Assembly (NCBI RefSeq): GCF_045629565.1
Contig: NZ_JAZQRL010000068.1
Span: 27,261-91,260 of the forward strand
Direction of reading: 5' to 3'
Source of the DNA: Arcticibacter sp045629565
Lineage (GTDB): Bacteria; Bacteroidota; Bacteroidia; Sphingobacteriales; Sphingobacteriaceae
Length of the DNA: 64,000 nucleotides
The notes under the pieces were generated by a model. It did no database searches and was not told the DNA's origin. It worked only from the letters and a program-made list of their open reading frames with translations. This document shows positions 53,122 to 62,909 of this stretch, piece after piece (the first letter of the stretch is position 1; each line of letters begins with the position of its first letter). The position numbers and the translations under genes were made by a program.

Positions 53122-54447
53122 TTACTGTATCAGGCTTTCAAAGAAACCAGCGAAGAAAACCGATGGCGTTTCTACACTCTTAAACTGACCCAGCGAACCA
53201 GCGCTCGCTGTATGGTAGTAGTCAAGCGTATAGGAGCCGGTTTGAATGATATCGGTTAGCGGCTTCATCTGCGGCGCAACAAACTCAGCATTACCTCCCG
53301 CCACCGTACTCGTATTGGTTGGCAATTGTGTAAACTTAAACACGCCATCCGCAGATTTTGTATAGGTGTACGAATAGGTAGCCTTGTAAAGAGTTGTCTC
53401 AGTAAGGTTCCAGAAATAGACGTTCAAGTTCATGCTCTTATCTTTATCATTCATATCAAACTCCATCACGTACAGGTTATATCTCCTTGCGTATAAGGCA
53501 TCATCCGCTGAAAGCCATATATTTCGAAAAGATACTGACCAACCGGGAATGTTCATGTAATAAGGTGAACCTAATGAGAACAGATTATAATTGAAGGTTC
53601 CAAGTAAGTATTGCGGGGCGATCACCGGGATATCGGAGGACTCCAGATCTATCCTTGAACCACCGATCTCTGCATATAGCGTTTCCCCATTTTCGTCCCA
53701 AAGCAATTCATAGACCTTCTTATCGCCCACAAGAACAGGGTTCTGAAAGTAGATTCCCTTGCTTGTGTAGCTATAACCGGATGCCGAATATTTCAAACCC
53801 GAAGCGCTATTAATCGCACTGGAGCTAAAAGCCTTACTCACAGGGTTGACCGAGATCTGCGCCGTAGTTGAGGCGTCGGCCTTAAGTACCAAATAGACAG
53901 TGGAAAAAAGATAATCTGAAACCTGCTTCCGTATCTGGGATACCTTTCCTGAAGCGTAAAGCAGAGCATTAGCGGCGTTGGCTTTAACAAGCTTCAGCTC
54001 ATTGCCGTACCGGTTCCCCAGAAGGTTGATGGTGTCACCGGCTGTCGATTTGTAAGCATACTCCCTATCCACCCCTGCCTTCTCCAGGCTATCCAGCTGC
54101 GAGCCTTCTTCGAAAACCAACGTCGGATTTGTCGTCTGTGTAGTCTGGATACTTATCTTACTGGTGGATGGCGCAGCAAGTGTACTACTATCCAGATCCA
54201 GGTACATAACGGCGTCTTTAGCCACCGTATCGAGCTTCAGATAGCCACTGATAAGGCGACCGTCCCGCAGCTTAAGCATGGTGGTCCAGCCGTCTGATCC
54301 AGCCGCAAGGCTGCTCTTGAATGCTGTCAGCTGCTCCGCGGGGTCGGCAAACGACTTCTCTACTTCGAAGCCGAGATCTTCGGATTTTTTGCATGAGCCC
54401 AATAATATGCTCAGCAAACCCATATATACAATGATCTTCTTATTCAT
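53122..54447 (-). CDS. DUF4302-like surface lipoprotein, copy 2 (locus C)
   Basis: 441-residue lipoprotein (signal ending in LLGSC, then KKSEDLGF, consistent with surface export). The mature protein is beta-rich and resembles the DUF4302 family. It has a DGWTTMLKLRDGR segment near the N-terminus, a middle YSYTSKGIYFQNPVLVGDKKVYELLWDENGE segment (in pieces, about 235-275) and a SADGVFKFTQLPTN segment near the end. It is clearly a paralogue of the gene upstream (54465-55784), with the same order of segments. The function of the family is unknown; co-occurrence with SusCD and a zinc lipoprotein suggests substrate binding at the cell surface. Last gene of the operon. Confidence 0.8.
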   Translation of the reverse strand: MNKKIIVYMGLLSILLGSCKKSEDLGFEVEKSFADPAEQLTAFKSSLAAGSDGWTTMLKLRDGRLISGYLKLDTVAKDAVMYLDLDSSTLAAPSTSKISIQTTQTTNPTLVFEEGSQLDSLEKAGVDREYAYKSTAGDTINLLGNRYGNELKLVKANAANALLYASGKVSQIRKQVSDYLFSTVYLVLKADASTTAQISVNPVSKAFSSSAINSASGLKYSASGYSYTSKGIYFQNPVLVGDKKVYELLWDENGETLYAEIGGSRIDLESSDIPVIAPQYLLGTFNYNLFSLGSPYYMNIPGWSVSFRNIWLSADDALYARRYNLYVMEFDMNDKDKSMNLNVYFWNLTETTLYKATYSYTYTKSADGVFKFTQLPTNTSTVAGGNAEFVAPQMKPLTDIIQTGSYTLDYYHTASAGSLGQFKSVETPSVFFAGFFESLIQ

Positions 54448-54464
54448 TTTCTCAATTCTAAACC

Positions 54465-55784
54465 TTAATTAAGCGTTCCCGTAAAATAAAATGCAGTGTG
54501 TTGCTGACTCGTCAAACGGCCGAGCAAACCTGAGCCAGTGTCGAAATAATCAACCTTGAAGCCATCTCCCTCTATATACTTTAACAAGGAATTCATGTTT
54601 GCGGTAATCAGAGACGCATTTCCGTTAGAAGACAAACGAGTGAAACGGAACACTCCATCAGCAGACTTATTATACGAATAGTCGTAAGTGGCGGCGAAAT
54701 TAGCTGTACCCTGAGAGATGATGAGGTTGATGCGCATCGAATTGGTGTTTGCATCAAACTGGAAGGACATCGTCCTCATCGTAAGCCTGTAAGGTCCATT
54801 CAAAATACCTATACGCGCATTATTATACTCGTCCACAAATAAGGGAGATGTACCCGGTAAAGGATTAGTACCCGTTCCCTGAGGGACATCAATTGACGAA
54901 TAAACCACTCCCAGAAGCGCACTTAACGGAGCAGAAGGGGTAGTAGAAGGTTGAACGGAAATTCGGTTTGTCCCAGAGATCGTATAATACTCACCGGACT
55001 CAGCATCCCAAAAAAGTTCATCAAACGTAAGAACCCCTAACTGAAACGGCTGTGATAGATGAATTCCATAAGTAGTATAACTATAGGCCGAGGTCAAAAT
55101 CTTGTCTTCCCCGTTTTCTGAAAAAGCCAGGGCAACCATTTTACTTCCAGGTGAGATAATCGTTTCATACTTAACATCGTTCACCTGCATAAAGCTAAAA
55201 GGCGTTGCAGAAGCATATGCATCGGCATTTTCCTTCATCTGCTGCAAAGCACCAGCCTTGTATGCGTCGGCTTCCGCTTTAGTAGCTCTTACCAGGATCA
55301 ACTTACTCCCCAGGTTGTTCCCCGTTAGCCGTATCGTGTCCGAGCCAGCTGAATCTATCGCGAATTCAAAGTCAGAGAATCTTCCCGAGCCTACCACGCC
55401 ACCGATTACTGTAGGATCCGGATCTGCCAGCAGGTGCATGTAAGAATAGGTGTCAAACAGGATGGAGGGTTTCTGCACTGCCTTCAGCCTATAAGAGCTT
55501 TCGAACGGCGCTGCAGCACTTTCCTCGTCAATATCAGCGAACATCGTTACGCGATTGCTTGCTGTGAAGTTGAACAGAAAGCTATAGGCTTCCTCGCCAT
55601 TGGTATAAAGGAAGGCCTTCCAACCATTTTCCGCCCCAATCAATTGTGTGCTGTAGGTCTGCATGGCTTTGTCCAAACGTTCATCGGGCTTTTCCCCGAA
55701 TACCGACCCGCTATCGTCCTTCTTGCAAGAGGCAAACGCCAGAAGAACAAACAGTATATAGAGATATATCTTTTTCATATTCAT
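54465..55784 (-). CDS. DUF4302-like surface lipoprotein, copy 1 (locus C)
   Basis: 439-residue lipoprotein with signal ending in LAFASC and the tail KKDDSGSVFGEKPDERL, a good surface-export signal. Layout is as in the downstream paralogue: GWKAFLYTNGEEAYSFLFNF, then YSYTTYGIHLSQPFQLG and FDELFWDAESGEYYTISG in the middle, then YNKSADGVFRFTRLSSNG and DYFDTGSGLLGRL near the end. The start overlaps the metallopeptidase stop by one base (TAATG). Divergence between the two copies is substantial, so the duplication is old and the copies may bind different parts of the ligand. Confidence 0.8.
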   Translation of the reverse strand: MNMKKIYLYILFVLLAFASCKKDDSGSVFGEKPDERLDKAMQTYSTQLIGAENGWKAFLYTNGEEAYSFLFNFTASNRVTMFADIDEESAAAPFESSYRLKAVQKPSILFDTYSYMHLLADPDPTVIGGVVGSGRFSDFEFAIDSAGSDTIRLTGNNLGSKLILVRATKAEADAYKAGALQQMKENADAYASATPFSFMQVNDVKYETIISPGSKMVALAFSENGEDKILTSAYSYTTYGIHLSQPFQLGVLTFDELFWDAESGEYYTISGTNRISVQPSTTPSAPLSALLGVVYSSIDVPQGTGTNPLPGTSPLFVDEYNNARIGILNGPYRLTMRTMSFQFDANTNSMRINLIISQGTANFAATYDYSYNKSADGVFRFTRLSSNGNASLITANMNSLLKYIEGDGFKVDYFDTGSGLLGRLTSQQHTAFYFTGTLN

Positions 55785-56641
55785 TATTTATTGCTGATCA
55801 CTTTATTAAGCTCTGTTTGCACCGCAGTCTGCAGCGCATAGAAATCTATCTTCCATGAATCTTTAAAGTACTTTACTACAATCTGTTCTTTTTGACGCAG
55901 CAGTGGTTGCACCGCCGGAGGACAGCTGGCGACAATGGCATCAAAGCCCTGCCGGCCTTCGATAAGCATGGTCGAAATCATTTCCACGAAGTCCTCGTCT
56001 GGCGAAGCCCTGGAATAGCTCGTCACAAAGCCCAGTTGATTGGCCTCAGCATCTGTGTAATTGAACCAGGTAGAAGTATATTTGCCTACTGTTATGCTCT
56101 TATACTCCGTAGGGTACAAAATGGTTTGGTGAAGGATGTGTGCGAATTCATGGTGGATAGTATGGAGTTGTTGTTTCACCTCCGACACATCACTGGTCTG
56201 GAAGGAATTCACTGTATAAAGCACAATCTTACGCCCTCCTTCCGCAGTTCCCAGGGTAATCGTTCCGTTGGCGTTAAAAGCAGGGCTTCCAACCAGCACG
56301 AACTGTTTAGGAGCATACTTCTTGATAAATGCCTCCCCTGCCAATTGATTATAAGGTGTGATCCATACTTGTTTCACGGCATCCATCAACGGTATGACCT
56401 GCGATTCTTTAACAGGAACCAGATTCTTATTCTGGTCAAGCTCAAATCGGTCGAAGCGATATTTCACGTCGATATTATAGGGCGAAACATAGTTATCAAA
56501 TAACCAGTCATCAAGAGGACCTTTTACCCATGTTTCTCCGCCAAGGTCGACAATTGTGCCAGACAGGTCTTCATCTTTGGAACAGGATGAAAAGCCGGCT
56601 ACAAGCGTCAGCAGCAAGATATATAGTGATTTTATTTTCAT
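55784..56641 (-). CDS. Zinc metallopeptidase-like lipoprotein with HExxH motif (locus C)
   Basis: 285-residue lipoprotein: signal ending in GFSSC, then SKDEDLSG (surface-export type). The zinc motif is HEFAH at residues 164-168 (IHHEFAHILHQ), and E220 in EDFVEMIST is a good candidate third ligand in gluzincin manner. It resembles the substrate import-associated zinc metallohydrolase lipoproteins that accompany SusCD pairs. Whether it cleaves a peptide or only binds is unknown. Its place directly after susD and before two DUF4302-like genes suggests that it acts on the substrate before import. Confidence 0.85.
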   Translation of the reverse strand: MKIKSLYILLLTLVAGFSSCSKDEDLSGTIVDLGGETWVKGPLDDWLFDNYVSPYNIDVKYRFDRFELDQNKNLVPVKESQVIPLMDAVKQVWITPYNQLAGEAFIKKYAPKQFVLVGSPAFNANGTITLGTAEGGRKIVLYTVNSFQTSDVSEVKQQLHTIHHEFAHILHQTILYPTEYKSITVGKYTSTWFNYTDAEANQLGFVTSYSRASPDEDFVEMISTMLIEGRQGFDAIVASCPPAVQPLLRQKEQIVVKYFKDSWKIDFYALQTAVQTELNKVISNK

Positions 56642-56664
56642 TGTCTTTAGTTTTATCGGGTTCG

Positions 56665-58116
56665 TTATCTTGGATTACGTTCAATTCCTGCCTGTGTAGC
56701 TTCCTGCGGGATCTGGAATACCCGGCGCGGGTCATTAGGACCCAGGATGATGGGAGTAGTCGTTCCGAGAACATTATGCGAAACCGGGATATCATGCCTA
56801 AGCATATCGAACCACCGCAACCCTTCGTGCATAAACTCCCCTCTTTTAAAGTTGAGTATCGTTTGGATCAGCGCTGTTTTGATATCAGCAGTTTTATAAA
56901 AGCTGAGTGCTTTTGCCGCAGTCAACGCATCGCTTCCCGGATCGTAGTCCTCAATCCTCGTGCTCAAAAAGATGTTGATCAGATCTACCGCATCTGCGTA
57001 GTTGCCAAGTTCTACACTAGCTTCTGCTTTGTTAAAAAGCACTTCTTCCGAAGTTAGCACCGGAACCATATTGTAAGGGTCGCCTATCTGAGCGTTAGCA
57101 TCTTCCCGTACAAAGTGTTCGTAGAATTTGGGGATATTGTAAACCAGCTCTGTTCCACCATACACCTGATAAGCCAGGGCAGTTCCAACAGGATTGTTTA
57201 TGCCGAGCACCTGAGAAAGGGTTGCGGTATTCAACCCGTAACGATAACCGGCAAAACTTCTTCCCCATGTTGAAGGCGTTTCCACAAGCAGGAGGTTAGC
57301 GTTCTCAGATGAACGCGTATAAGCCGCCTGTAGCTCGTAATAGGTGTAAGCAGCATAGGTGGTGTTCCAGGGTCTCAGATAGGATTTGATTGTCTGGTCC
57401 GGAAATGCAACATTTGCGTGCGTTACAGCCCTCGCATAGTCATGTTTGAAGAGGTAGAACCTGCAGGCAAATGCATTCGCAGCAAGGGTATTAAAATGAA
57501 ACTTGGGTATCTTATAGAATGAATCCTTGATCAGAGGCAAGCCTTCCAATAAGTCTTTCTCAATCATATCATATACATACTGTACGGTTTTACGCTGATA
57601 ACGGGCAGTAACCACCGTTTCCGGCTCAGTCACATACGGGATACCCGGATCAGTGGATGCCGTCGCCGGATCGTAAACTTTAGAAAAGAAGGTGACCAAC
57701 ATAAAGTGAGCATAGGCTCTGGCTACCAGTGCTTCCCCTCTCAGGTTAGCAGAAGCTTCCTGTTCAGGTAACCTGGATAGTGCATGCAGCGCCTCATTCG
57801 CGGCCGCAATAGCGCTATAGCACGAATTCCAATAAAAATCCGGGGAGCCTTCTTCCTTACTTTGCACATCAGCGAATTGGTAAGGCCCTTGATTCAAAGG
57901 GTCTACGGTACCTCCGCCTTTATCAGCGGCATTATCCGATATGGATTCAGCAAAGGTTATATAATCCCCCTTTGGGTAAGCCGTAGCCAATAGTTCAGCT
58001 ATTTTTTCTGTTGTATTCAGGGTCGCTCGCTGATCCGGAGTCTGCTCCAGGTATTTCTCACAACCGGAGAATACGATCAGCATACATAAAGCGATATATC
58101 GAAATGTATTGTTCAT
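56665..58116 (-). CDS. susD: SusD/RagB family lipoprotein (locus C)
   Basis: Surface lipoprotein of about 483 residues. The start at 58116 (MNNTFRYIALCMLIVFSGC) gives a lipoprotein signal directly. The frame is open to 58137, but that would overlap susC and bury the signal. The mature start EKYLEQTPDQRATL, the helical segment ALVARAYAHFMLVTFFSKVYD and the C-terminal FKRGEFMHEGLRWFDMLRHDIP are SusD-like. It should form the lid of the locus C receptor. It is 10 bases after susC and 23 before the metallopeptidase gene. Confidence 0.93.
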   Translation of the reverse strand: MNNTFRYIALCMLIVFSGCEKYLEQTPDQRATLNTTEKIAELLATAYPKGDYITFAESISDNAADKGGGTVDPLNQGPYQFADVQSKEEGSPDFYWNSCYSAIAAANEALHALSRLPEQEASANLRGEALVARAYAHFMLVTFFSKVYDPATASTDPGIPYVTEPETVVTARYQRKTVQYVYDMIEKDLLEGLPLIKDSFYKIPKFHFNTLAANAFACRFYLFKHDYARAVTHANVAFPDQTIKSYLRPWNTTYAAYTYYELQAAYTRSSENANLLLVETPSTWGRSFAGYRYGLNTATLSQVLGINNPVGTALAYQVYGGTELVYNIPKFYEHFVREDANAQIGDPYNMVPVLTSEEVLFNKAEASVELGNYADAVDLINIFLSTRIEDYDPGSDALTAAKALSFYKTADIKTALIQTILNFKRGEFMHEGLRWFDMLRHDIPVSHNVLGTTTPIILGPNDPRRVFQIPQEATQAGIERNPR

Positions 58117-58126
58117 GGTGTAATAT

Positions 58127-61100
58127 TTAAATCCCAACTTTTAATGAAAGTGTGAACTGACGCGGCATCGGTAAAGCGACTCCTCCGGAACTGTAAAACT
58201 CAGGATCCTGACCGTTTAGTTTTGAGTCAGAATAGATCAGGAACAGGTTATTTCCCACTACACTTAGTGATGCATTTGTAAAGCCTATTTTGCTGACCTG
58301 CTTTTGAGGCAACAGATAAGAAAGCGAAACCTGTTTCATACGTACGAACCCTCCGTCGGCCACCCTCTCAGTAGAGTAATTGTAATTATTATATGGGTAG
58401 GCGCTCTCCAGTCTGTATTGGTTGGTTACATCCAGAATAGACGGAACATTGGTTCTTGTTTCATCACCTGGCATAATCCATCTGTCCAAAAACGCCTTAG
58501 GCATCGCATCCAGGTCATTGTAGCTCGGAAGATCGTTGTATAGACTGCTTTTGAAAGCAGGTGCTAACCTGATTTTATTTCCTGCACTAAATGTTACCAG
58601 GGCAGAGAGCGAAACTCCTTTAAAACGTATGGAATTAAACCAGCCCCCGTTTACTGTCGGATCTATCGCTCCTTCATATATAAGATGCTGGGTTTGATCG
58701 CTCTGCAGGTATACATTATTGCTTGTTTCTCCACGCTCATTGATAAACTGCGGTGATCCGTCCTGAGGATTTAAGCCGGCAAAAGGGATTGAAAAAAGTC
58801 CCCTGTAAGGGTATCCCTCCTTAGGTCCACCATCTGCGGTGATCATATCCCATATCTGAGGGTTGCTCTTCAGATTGGTAATCGTCCCCTTATTGTAACC
58901 GAAAGTAAGTTGGGTACGCAAGTCGAAGTCCTTTCTTTTGACGATTCCTCCTCCCAAAGTGATTTCGACTCCGTTAGATTCCATATCTGCATAGTTGGCA
59001 CTCTTCTCATACTGACCGCCAATACCGGATGTCCGCATCGGGCTAATCAGGTCGAAGCTCTGGTGGTTATAGTAGTCAACTGTCAGCGTAAGCCTCTCGT
59101 CAAACATCCCGATATCGAAGCCTGCGTTGAATTTATATTGTTTCTCCCAGGTCAGCTCTGAGTTCTGAAGCTGATCAATGGAAATGATAGATTCCTGATC
59201 GTTCAGATAAGGCCTTAGCGATATGCTGTTTTTGAGCAATATGCTGGAATTTTTAGCATTGCCCAGGTTCGCGGTCAGACCATAGGACGATCGGATCGTC
59301 AACCTGTCAATAGTGCTCTGGTTTTTCATAAACTCCTCAGTATCTACATTCCATGATCCGCTGACATTCCATGTAGGAAGCCACCTGGCGGCTCTGTCTT
59401 CTCCCATCAGGTTAGATCCGTCATACCGCAGCGTTGTGCTAAAGTTATACTTCGAATCATAGGAGTATGAACCGTTTACCATGTAAGCTAGAAAACGGTC
59501 ATAGTATTGCTGCGCACCATAATAAGATAGACTATTCTCTACACCCTTTTTTATGATATTGGGGTCTATGAACGGAATTCCTCCCTTATCAAACTGATAT
59601 CCGTTCCCCTGGAACATCTTATTTTGCCTGTCGGCGTAACGTAGCTCCTGCACACCGAGAAACTTAAGCGAATGCCGGGTATTAAGGGTAGTGCCCCACT
59701 CGAGAGTATTGCGAAGCAGATAATTGACGAGGTTATCCTCGTTGGTATTATAAAAACCGCCATAAGGTAATACCACAACGGGCTCATCTTCCGGATTATC
59801 GGGATTTCTGTATAAAAACCGGTTTCTTTCCCTTATGGTTGCATCACCTGCAGCACGATAAGCCATAGGCATATTCGAATTCTCCCTTACCCGATGATCC
59901 TGTTCGGTCTTTGCATACCTTACTGCACCAAGCAAATTGTACTTCAGTCCCTTAAAGATCTTATAGGTAAAATCACCCTGTAATTTCAAATCGAGCATGG
60001 AAAGATCGATCGTGTTATTATCGAGCTCATTGATGATATTAAAAGGCGCATAGTTCCGTCTGAAATACTCCAGGTTCCCGTTTTCATCGTAAGGAGTCAG
60101 TGTACGGCTGGTATTGATGGCATAACTGAAAGGATTGATATCGAAATCCCTGTCATACCGGCCTGTGACCGCATTACTCACCCTCCCTACAGATCCAGGT
60201 GCTCTTTGGTCCCTTATCGAACCCTGCGTGATCAGACCAAAGGATATCTTATCGGACAGGTTGAAATCTGCCCGTACATTCCCTGTAAAGCGCTTAACGC
60301 GGTCACCAATTGTCCAGCCATTGTCCTGAAGGTAACTCGTCGAAACATATAATTGCGACTTCTCCGTACCTGACGAAACACTCAGTGAGTGTTCCTGCAT
60401 AAAGGAATTTTTGAACAACACGTCAAACCAGTCAGTATTGGCAGTGGCGTAGCGTTGCAGAAAACCTTCCTTAGCGGCAGTCGTATTCTGAAGACCGAAT
60501 GCTCCGTTGGATTCGTTGTACTGAGTGATCAGGTCTGACATCTTGGTAAACACGCCCCCGTTCTCACTCCTGGAAACGTCAGCATAATTCAACCATCCTT
60601 TACGGCCCAGCTCCGCGTAAACGGACATCTGGTCTGCCGAGTTCATAATATCAAACGAATTATAGCTTGGCTTCAGGTAGCTCGAAAAGTTGGCAGTATA
60701 CGATACCAGTGGCTTACCTATTTTACCCCTTTTAGTCGTAATAACAATTACGCCATTCATCGCTCTGGCACCATACAATGCGGTGGCGGCGGCGTCCTTT
60801 AGGATCTGGAAGCTCTCAATGTCATCCGGATTCAGTCCGGCTACCGATGATCCGACCAGCGTGTTGGGGTCACCTGTAGAAAGCTGCTCGTTGGAAATAT
60901 TCACAACATCCTCAATGATCACGTTATCTACAACCCACAAAGGTTTATTATCACCGGTAATCGAGGTAGCACCTCTGATCCGGATCTTTGGTGCGGCACC
61001 GAATGTTCCGGAAACGTTTTGTACAGACACCCCGGAAACGCGGCCTTCCAGCATACGACTGACATCGTTAATACCCTCCCTCTTGGATTCCGAGGCTTTG

Positions 61101-61759
61101 ATTGTTGTAGCTGCACCTGTAAATCTTCTTCTGTCGATGTTCTGGTAGCCAGTTACCACAACCTCGTTCAATGCGTTAATATCTTCTTCGAGTACGACGT
61201 CAATCCTCGCCCGGCCGCCTACCAGAACTTCTTGTGTCTTATATCCGATCATGGAAAAAATGAGGCTAGCACCGTCTTTTACAGTGATCGAGTATTCACC
61301 GTCCAAACTTGTAACGGTTCCATTATTGGTGCCTTTTTCCTTCACGATGACCCCAGGTGTGATTTCCGAACCTGCCGAAGTTTTTGTCCGGACCACCCCC
61401 CGTACGTTAATATTCTTAGAAGCTTTTCTCAATGGCTGTGCCTTGAGTATGATCTTGTCTGCAACCACTTTGTAGCTGATACCATTTGCTGGTAACTGAC
61501 TTAAAGCTTTTTCCAGAGGTGATACGTTTTGATCCGCAGTGATCTCCCTTTCTTTGTTCAGTTGTGTTGCATCGTAAACAAAGCTCACTTTGTATTGCTT
61601 CTCAATGCTTTTAATGAAGTCTTCCAGTCGCGTAATAAGCGCTCTCTCTCCTGATTTGGCTGACTCCGCGCGTACCGATATTCCTGCGCACGTGAGAGCA
61701 ATCATCAAGATCAAGGCTTTCCAGCTGGGTCTTGTTCTCTTGTAGAATTTTTCGTTCAT
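58127..61759 (-). CDS. susC: SusC/RagA TonB-dependent receptor with STN domain (locus C)
   Basis: Outer membrane transporter of 1210 residues. Signal peptide (to about 31), STN domain (about 45-110, IEKQYKVSFVYDATQLNKERE and ISYKVVADKIIL), carboxypeptidase-regulatory-like domain (about 122-210, VRGVVRTKTSAGSEITPGVIV), plug with LNEVVVTGYQNIDRR, KPLWVVDNVI and ILKDAAATALYGARAMNGV, then a barrel ending in FTLSLKVGI. The plug segment reads WVVDNV where most SusC proteins have YVVDGV. The STN domain fits signalling through the FecR protein 11 bases upstream. The substrate is unknown, and no glycoside hydrolase is in the operon. Confidence 0.94.
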   Translation of the reverse strand: MNEKFYKRTRPSWKALILMIALTCAGISVRAESAKSGERALITRLEDFIKSIEKQYKVSFVYDATQLNKEREITADQNVSPLEKALSQLPANGISYKVVADKIILKAQPLRKASKNINVRGVVRTKTSAGSEITPGVIVKEKGTNNGTVTSLDGEYSITVKDGASLIFSMIGYKTQEVLVGGRARIDVVLEEDINALNEVVVTGYQNIDRRRFTGAATTIKASESKREGINDVSRMLEGRVSGVSVQNVSGTFGAAPKIRIRGATSITGDNKPLWVVDNVIIEDVVNISNEQLSTGDPNTLVGSSVAGLNPDDIESFQILKDAAATALYGARAMNGVIVITTKRGKIGKPLVSYTANFSSYLKPSYNSFDIMNSADQMSVYAELGRKGWLNYADVSRSENGGVFTKMSDLITQYNESNGAFGLQNTTAAKEGFLQRYATANTDWFDVLFKNSFMQEHSLSVSSGTEKSQLYVSTSYLQDNGWTIGDRVKRFTGNVRADFNLSDKISFGLITQGSIRDQRAPGSVGRVSNAVTGRYDRDFDINPFSYAINTSRTLTPYDENGNLEYFRRNYAPFNIINELDNNTIDLSMLDLKLQGDFTYKIFKGLKYNLLGAVRYAKTEQDHRVRENSNMPMAYRAAGDATIRERNRFLYRNPDNPEDEPVVVLPYGGFYNTNEDNLVNYLLRNTLEWGTTLNTRHSLKFLGVQELRYADRQNKMFQGNGYQFDKGGIPFIDPNIIKKGVENSLSYYGAQQYYDRFLAYMVNGSYSYDSKYNFSTTLRYDGSNLMGEDRAARWLPTWNVSGSWNVDTEEFMKNQSTIDRLTIRSSYGLTANLGNAKNSSILLKNSISLRPYLNDQESIISIDQLQNSELTWEKQYKFNAGFDIGMFDERLTLTVDYYNHQSFDLISPMRTSGIGGQYEKSANYADMESNGVEITLGGGIVKRKDFDLRTQLTFGYNKGTITNLKSNPQIWDMITADGGPKEGYPYRGLFSIPFAGLNPQDGSPQFINERGETSNNVYLQSDQTQHLIYEGAIDPTVNGGWFNSIRFKGVSLSALVTFSAGNKIRLAPAFKSSLYNDLPSYNDLDAMPKAFLDRWIMPGDETRTNVPSILDVTNQYRLESAYPYNNYNYSTERVADGGFVRMKQVSLSYLLPQKQVSKIGFTNASLSVVGNNLFLIYSDSKLNGQDPEFYSSGGVALPMPRQFTLSLKVGI

Positions 61760-61770
61760 AATCCGCTGCT

Positions 61771-62745
61771 CTAATTTGTAATGTTAATTTTATTGTGAAT
61801 AGTAATTACTTGCTGTTTACGACTGATCGACAATGGATACGTCTCTTTCAAAATATTAAGCACCTCGTCTAGGTCACTGCTCTTAAAGCGGGCGTTGAAC
61901 TTACTGTAGGATGAGAGCGAGTCTTCTATATTTATTTGAACACCATAGTATTCTTCTAAAGCACGGAAGACCTCAGATAGCGGAGCATCAACAAAGTTGA
62001 GTTCACGTGTCAACCAGGCAAAAGAACTTCCCGTACGGTCTGCATATCGCTTGAGTCCACGTGTATTGAAGTCATATATCAATGCTTCTCCGGCCCTGAG
62101 CACAGCACTATCAGAGCCATTATTCAATGCAAACTTCACTTTGCCTGTGCTGACGTTCAGGCCAACCTGGCTCTTATCAATTTTAAGATTAAAGGATGTG
62201 CCCAGAACGGTTACAGTAGATGATTTGACCCCAACAACAAACGGGTGCAGGGTATCGCGCTTCACCTTAAAAAATGCTTCCCCTTTGACCATGTAGATCT
62301 TACGTATTGCACCGCTAAATTTGTCGGGATACTTAACAGTACTACCCTGAGAGAGGTAGATCTTCGAGCTGTCGGCCAAGGTAATTGAATCAATTTCCAT
62401 AGTGGCTGTCTTTACTAGATAAGTTACGCCGGTTGACGCGGTATAGACCCAATAGGCAGCGGCAGACAAAACCACGATTGCAGCTGCCGCTCTGAGCCAG
62501 GCATGAGGAGATTTGTTCTGCCTGTTCATTCGTCTGTAAAGCCTGGCTACGGCTTTATCATGATTTAGGGTGTCCAGTGGACCGACTCGCGATGAAAGAT
62601 CCCAGATTTGCAAGATCTCGTTATAAAACCTATTGTTTTCTTCGGAAACCTTTCGTTCAGATTCTACTTCCTCCTGAAACTTTTCATTATTTTGATCGCC
62701 CAAATAGGCAACAATCTTTTCTAAGAAGCCGTTTTTTTTTGCCAT
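61771..62745 (-). CDS. FecR-type anti-sigma regulator (locus C)
   Basis: 324-residue inner membrane transducer. The cytoplasmic N-terminus (about 1-80) binds sigma, a transmembrane helix lies at about 83-101 (WLRAAAAIVVLSAAAYWVY), and the periplasmic FecR domain spans about 115-230 (EIDSITLADSSKIYLSQGSTVKYPDKF). A DUF4974-type tail completes it (about 255-320, FVDAPLSEVFRALEEYYGVQI). It is followed by susC after only 11 bases, unlike PUL-A, where hairpins separate the two, so fecR and susC here are probably co-transcribed. Confidence 0.93.
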   Translation of the reverse strand: MAKKNGFLEKIVAYLGDQNNEKFQEEVESERKVSEENNRFYNEILQIWDLSSRVGPLDTLNHDKAVARLYRRMNRQNKSPHAWLRAAAAIVVLSAAAYWVYTASTGVTYLVKTATMEIDSITLADSSKIYLSQGSTVKYPDKFSGAIRKIYMVKGEAFFKVKRDTLHPFVVGVKSSTVTVLGTSFNLKIDKSQVGLNVSTGKVKFALNNGSDSAVLRAGEALIYDFNTRGLKRYADRTGSSFAWLTRELNFVDAPLSEVFRALEEYYGVQINIEDSLSSYSKFNARFKSSDLDEVLNILKETYPLSISRKQQVITIHNKINITN

Positions 62746-62909
62746 TATGCCCTCATTTCAAAACATAGACAATTAAACACCCCATACCCCACTAGTTAAA
62801 TTGTCTTTTTTTTAAATTTCCTTAAAGAGGTACACAAAAGACCCCCGAAAATTTGGCTTAAGTCCTGATTGCTGCGAAACGACAAGAAAATAAAACAACA
62901 AAAAACGAG

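Noticed and set aside
55892..56503. 203-codon plus-strand open frame antisense to the metallopeptidase gene
   Set aside because: The minus-strand protein has a lipoprotein signal and HExxH motif and fits the operon; the antisense frame has neither start signal nor recognisable domains.
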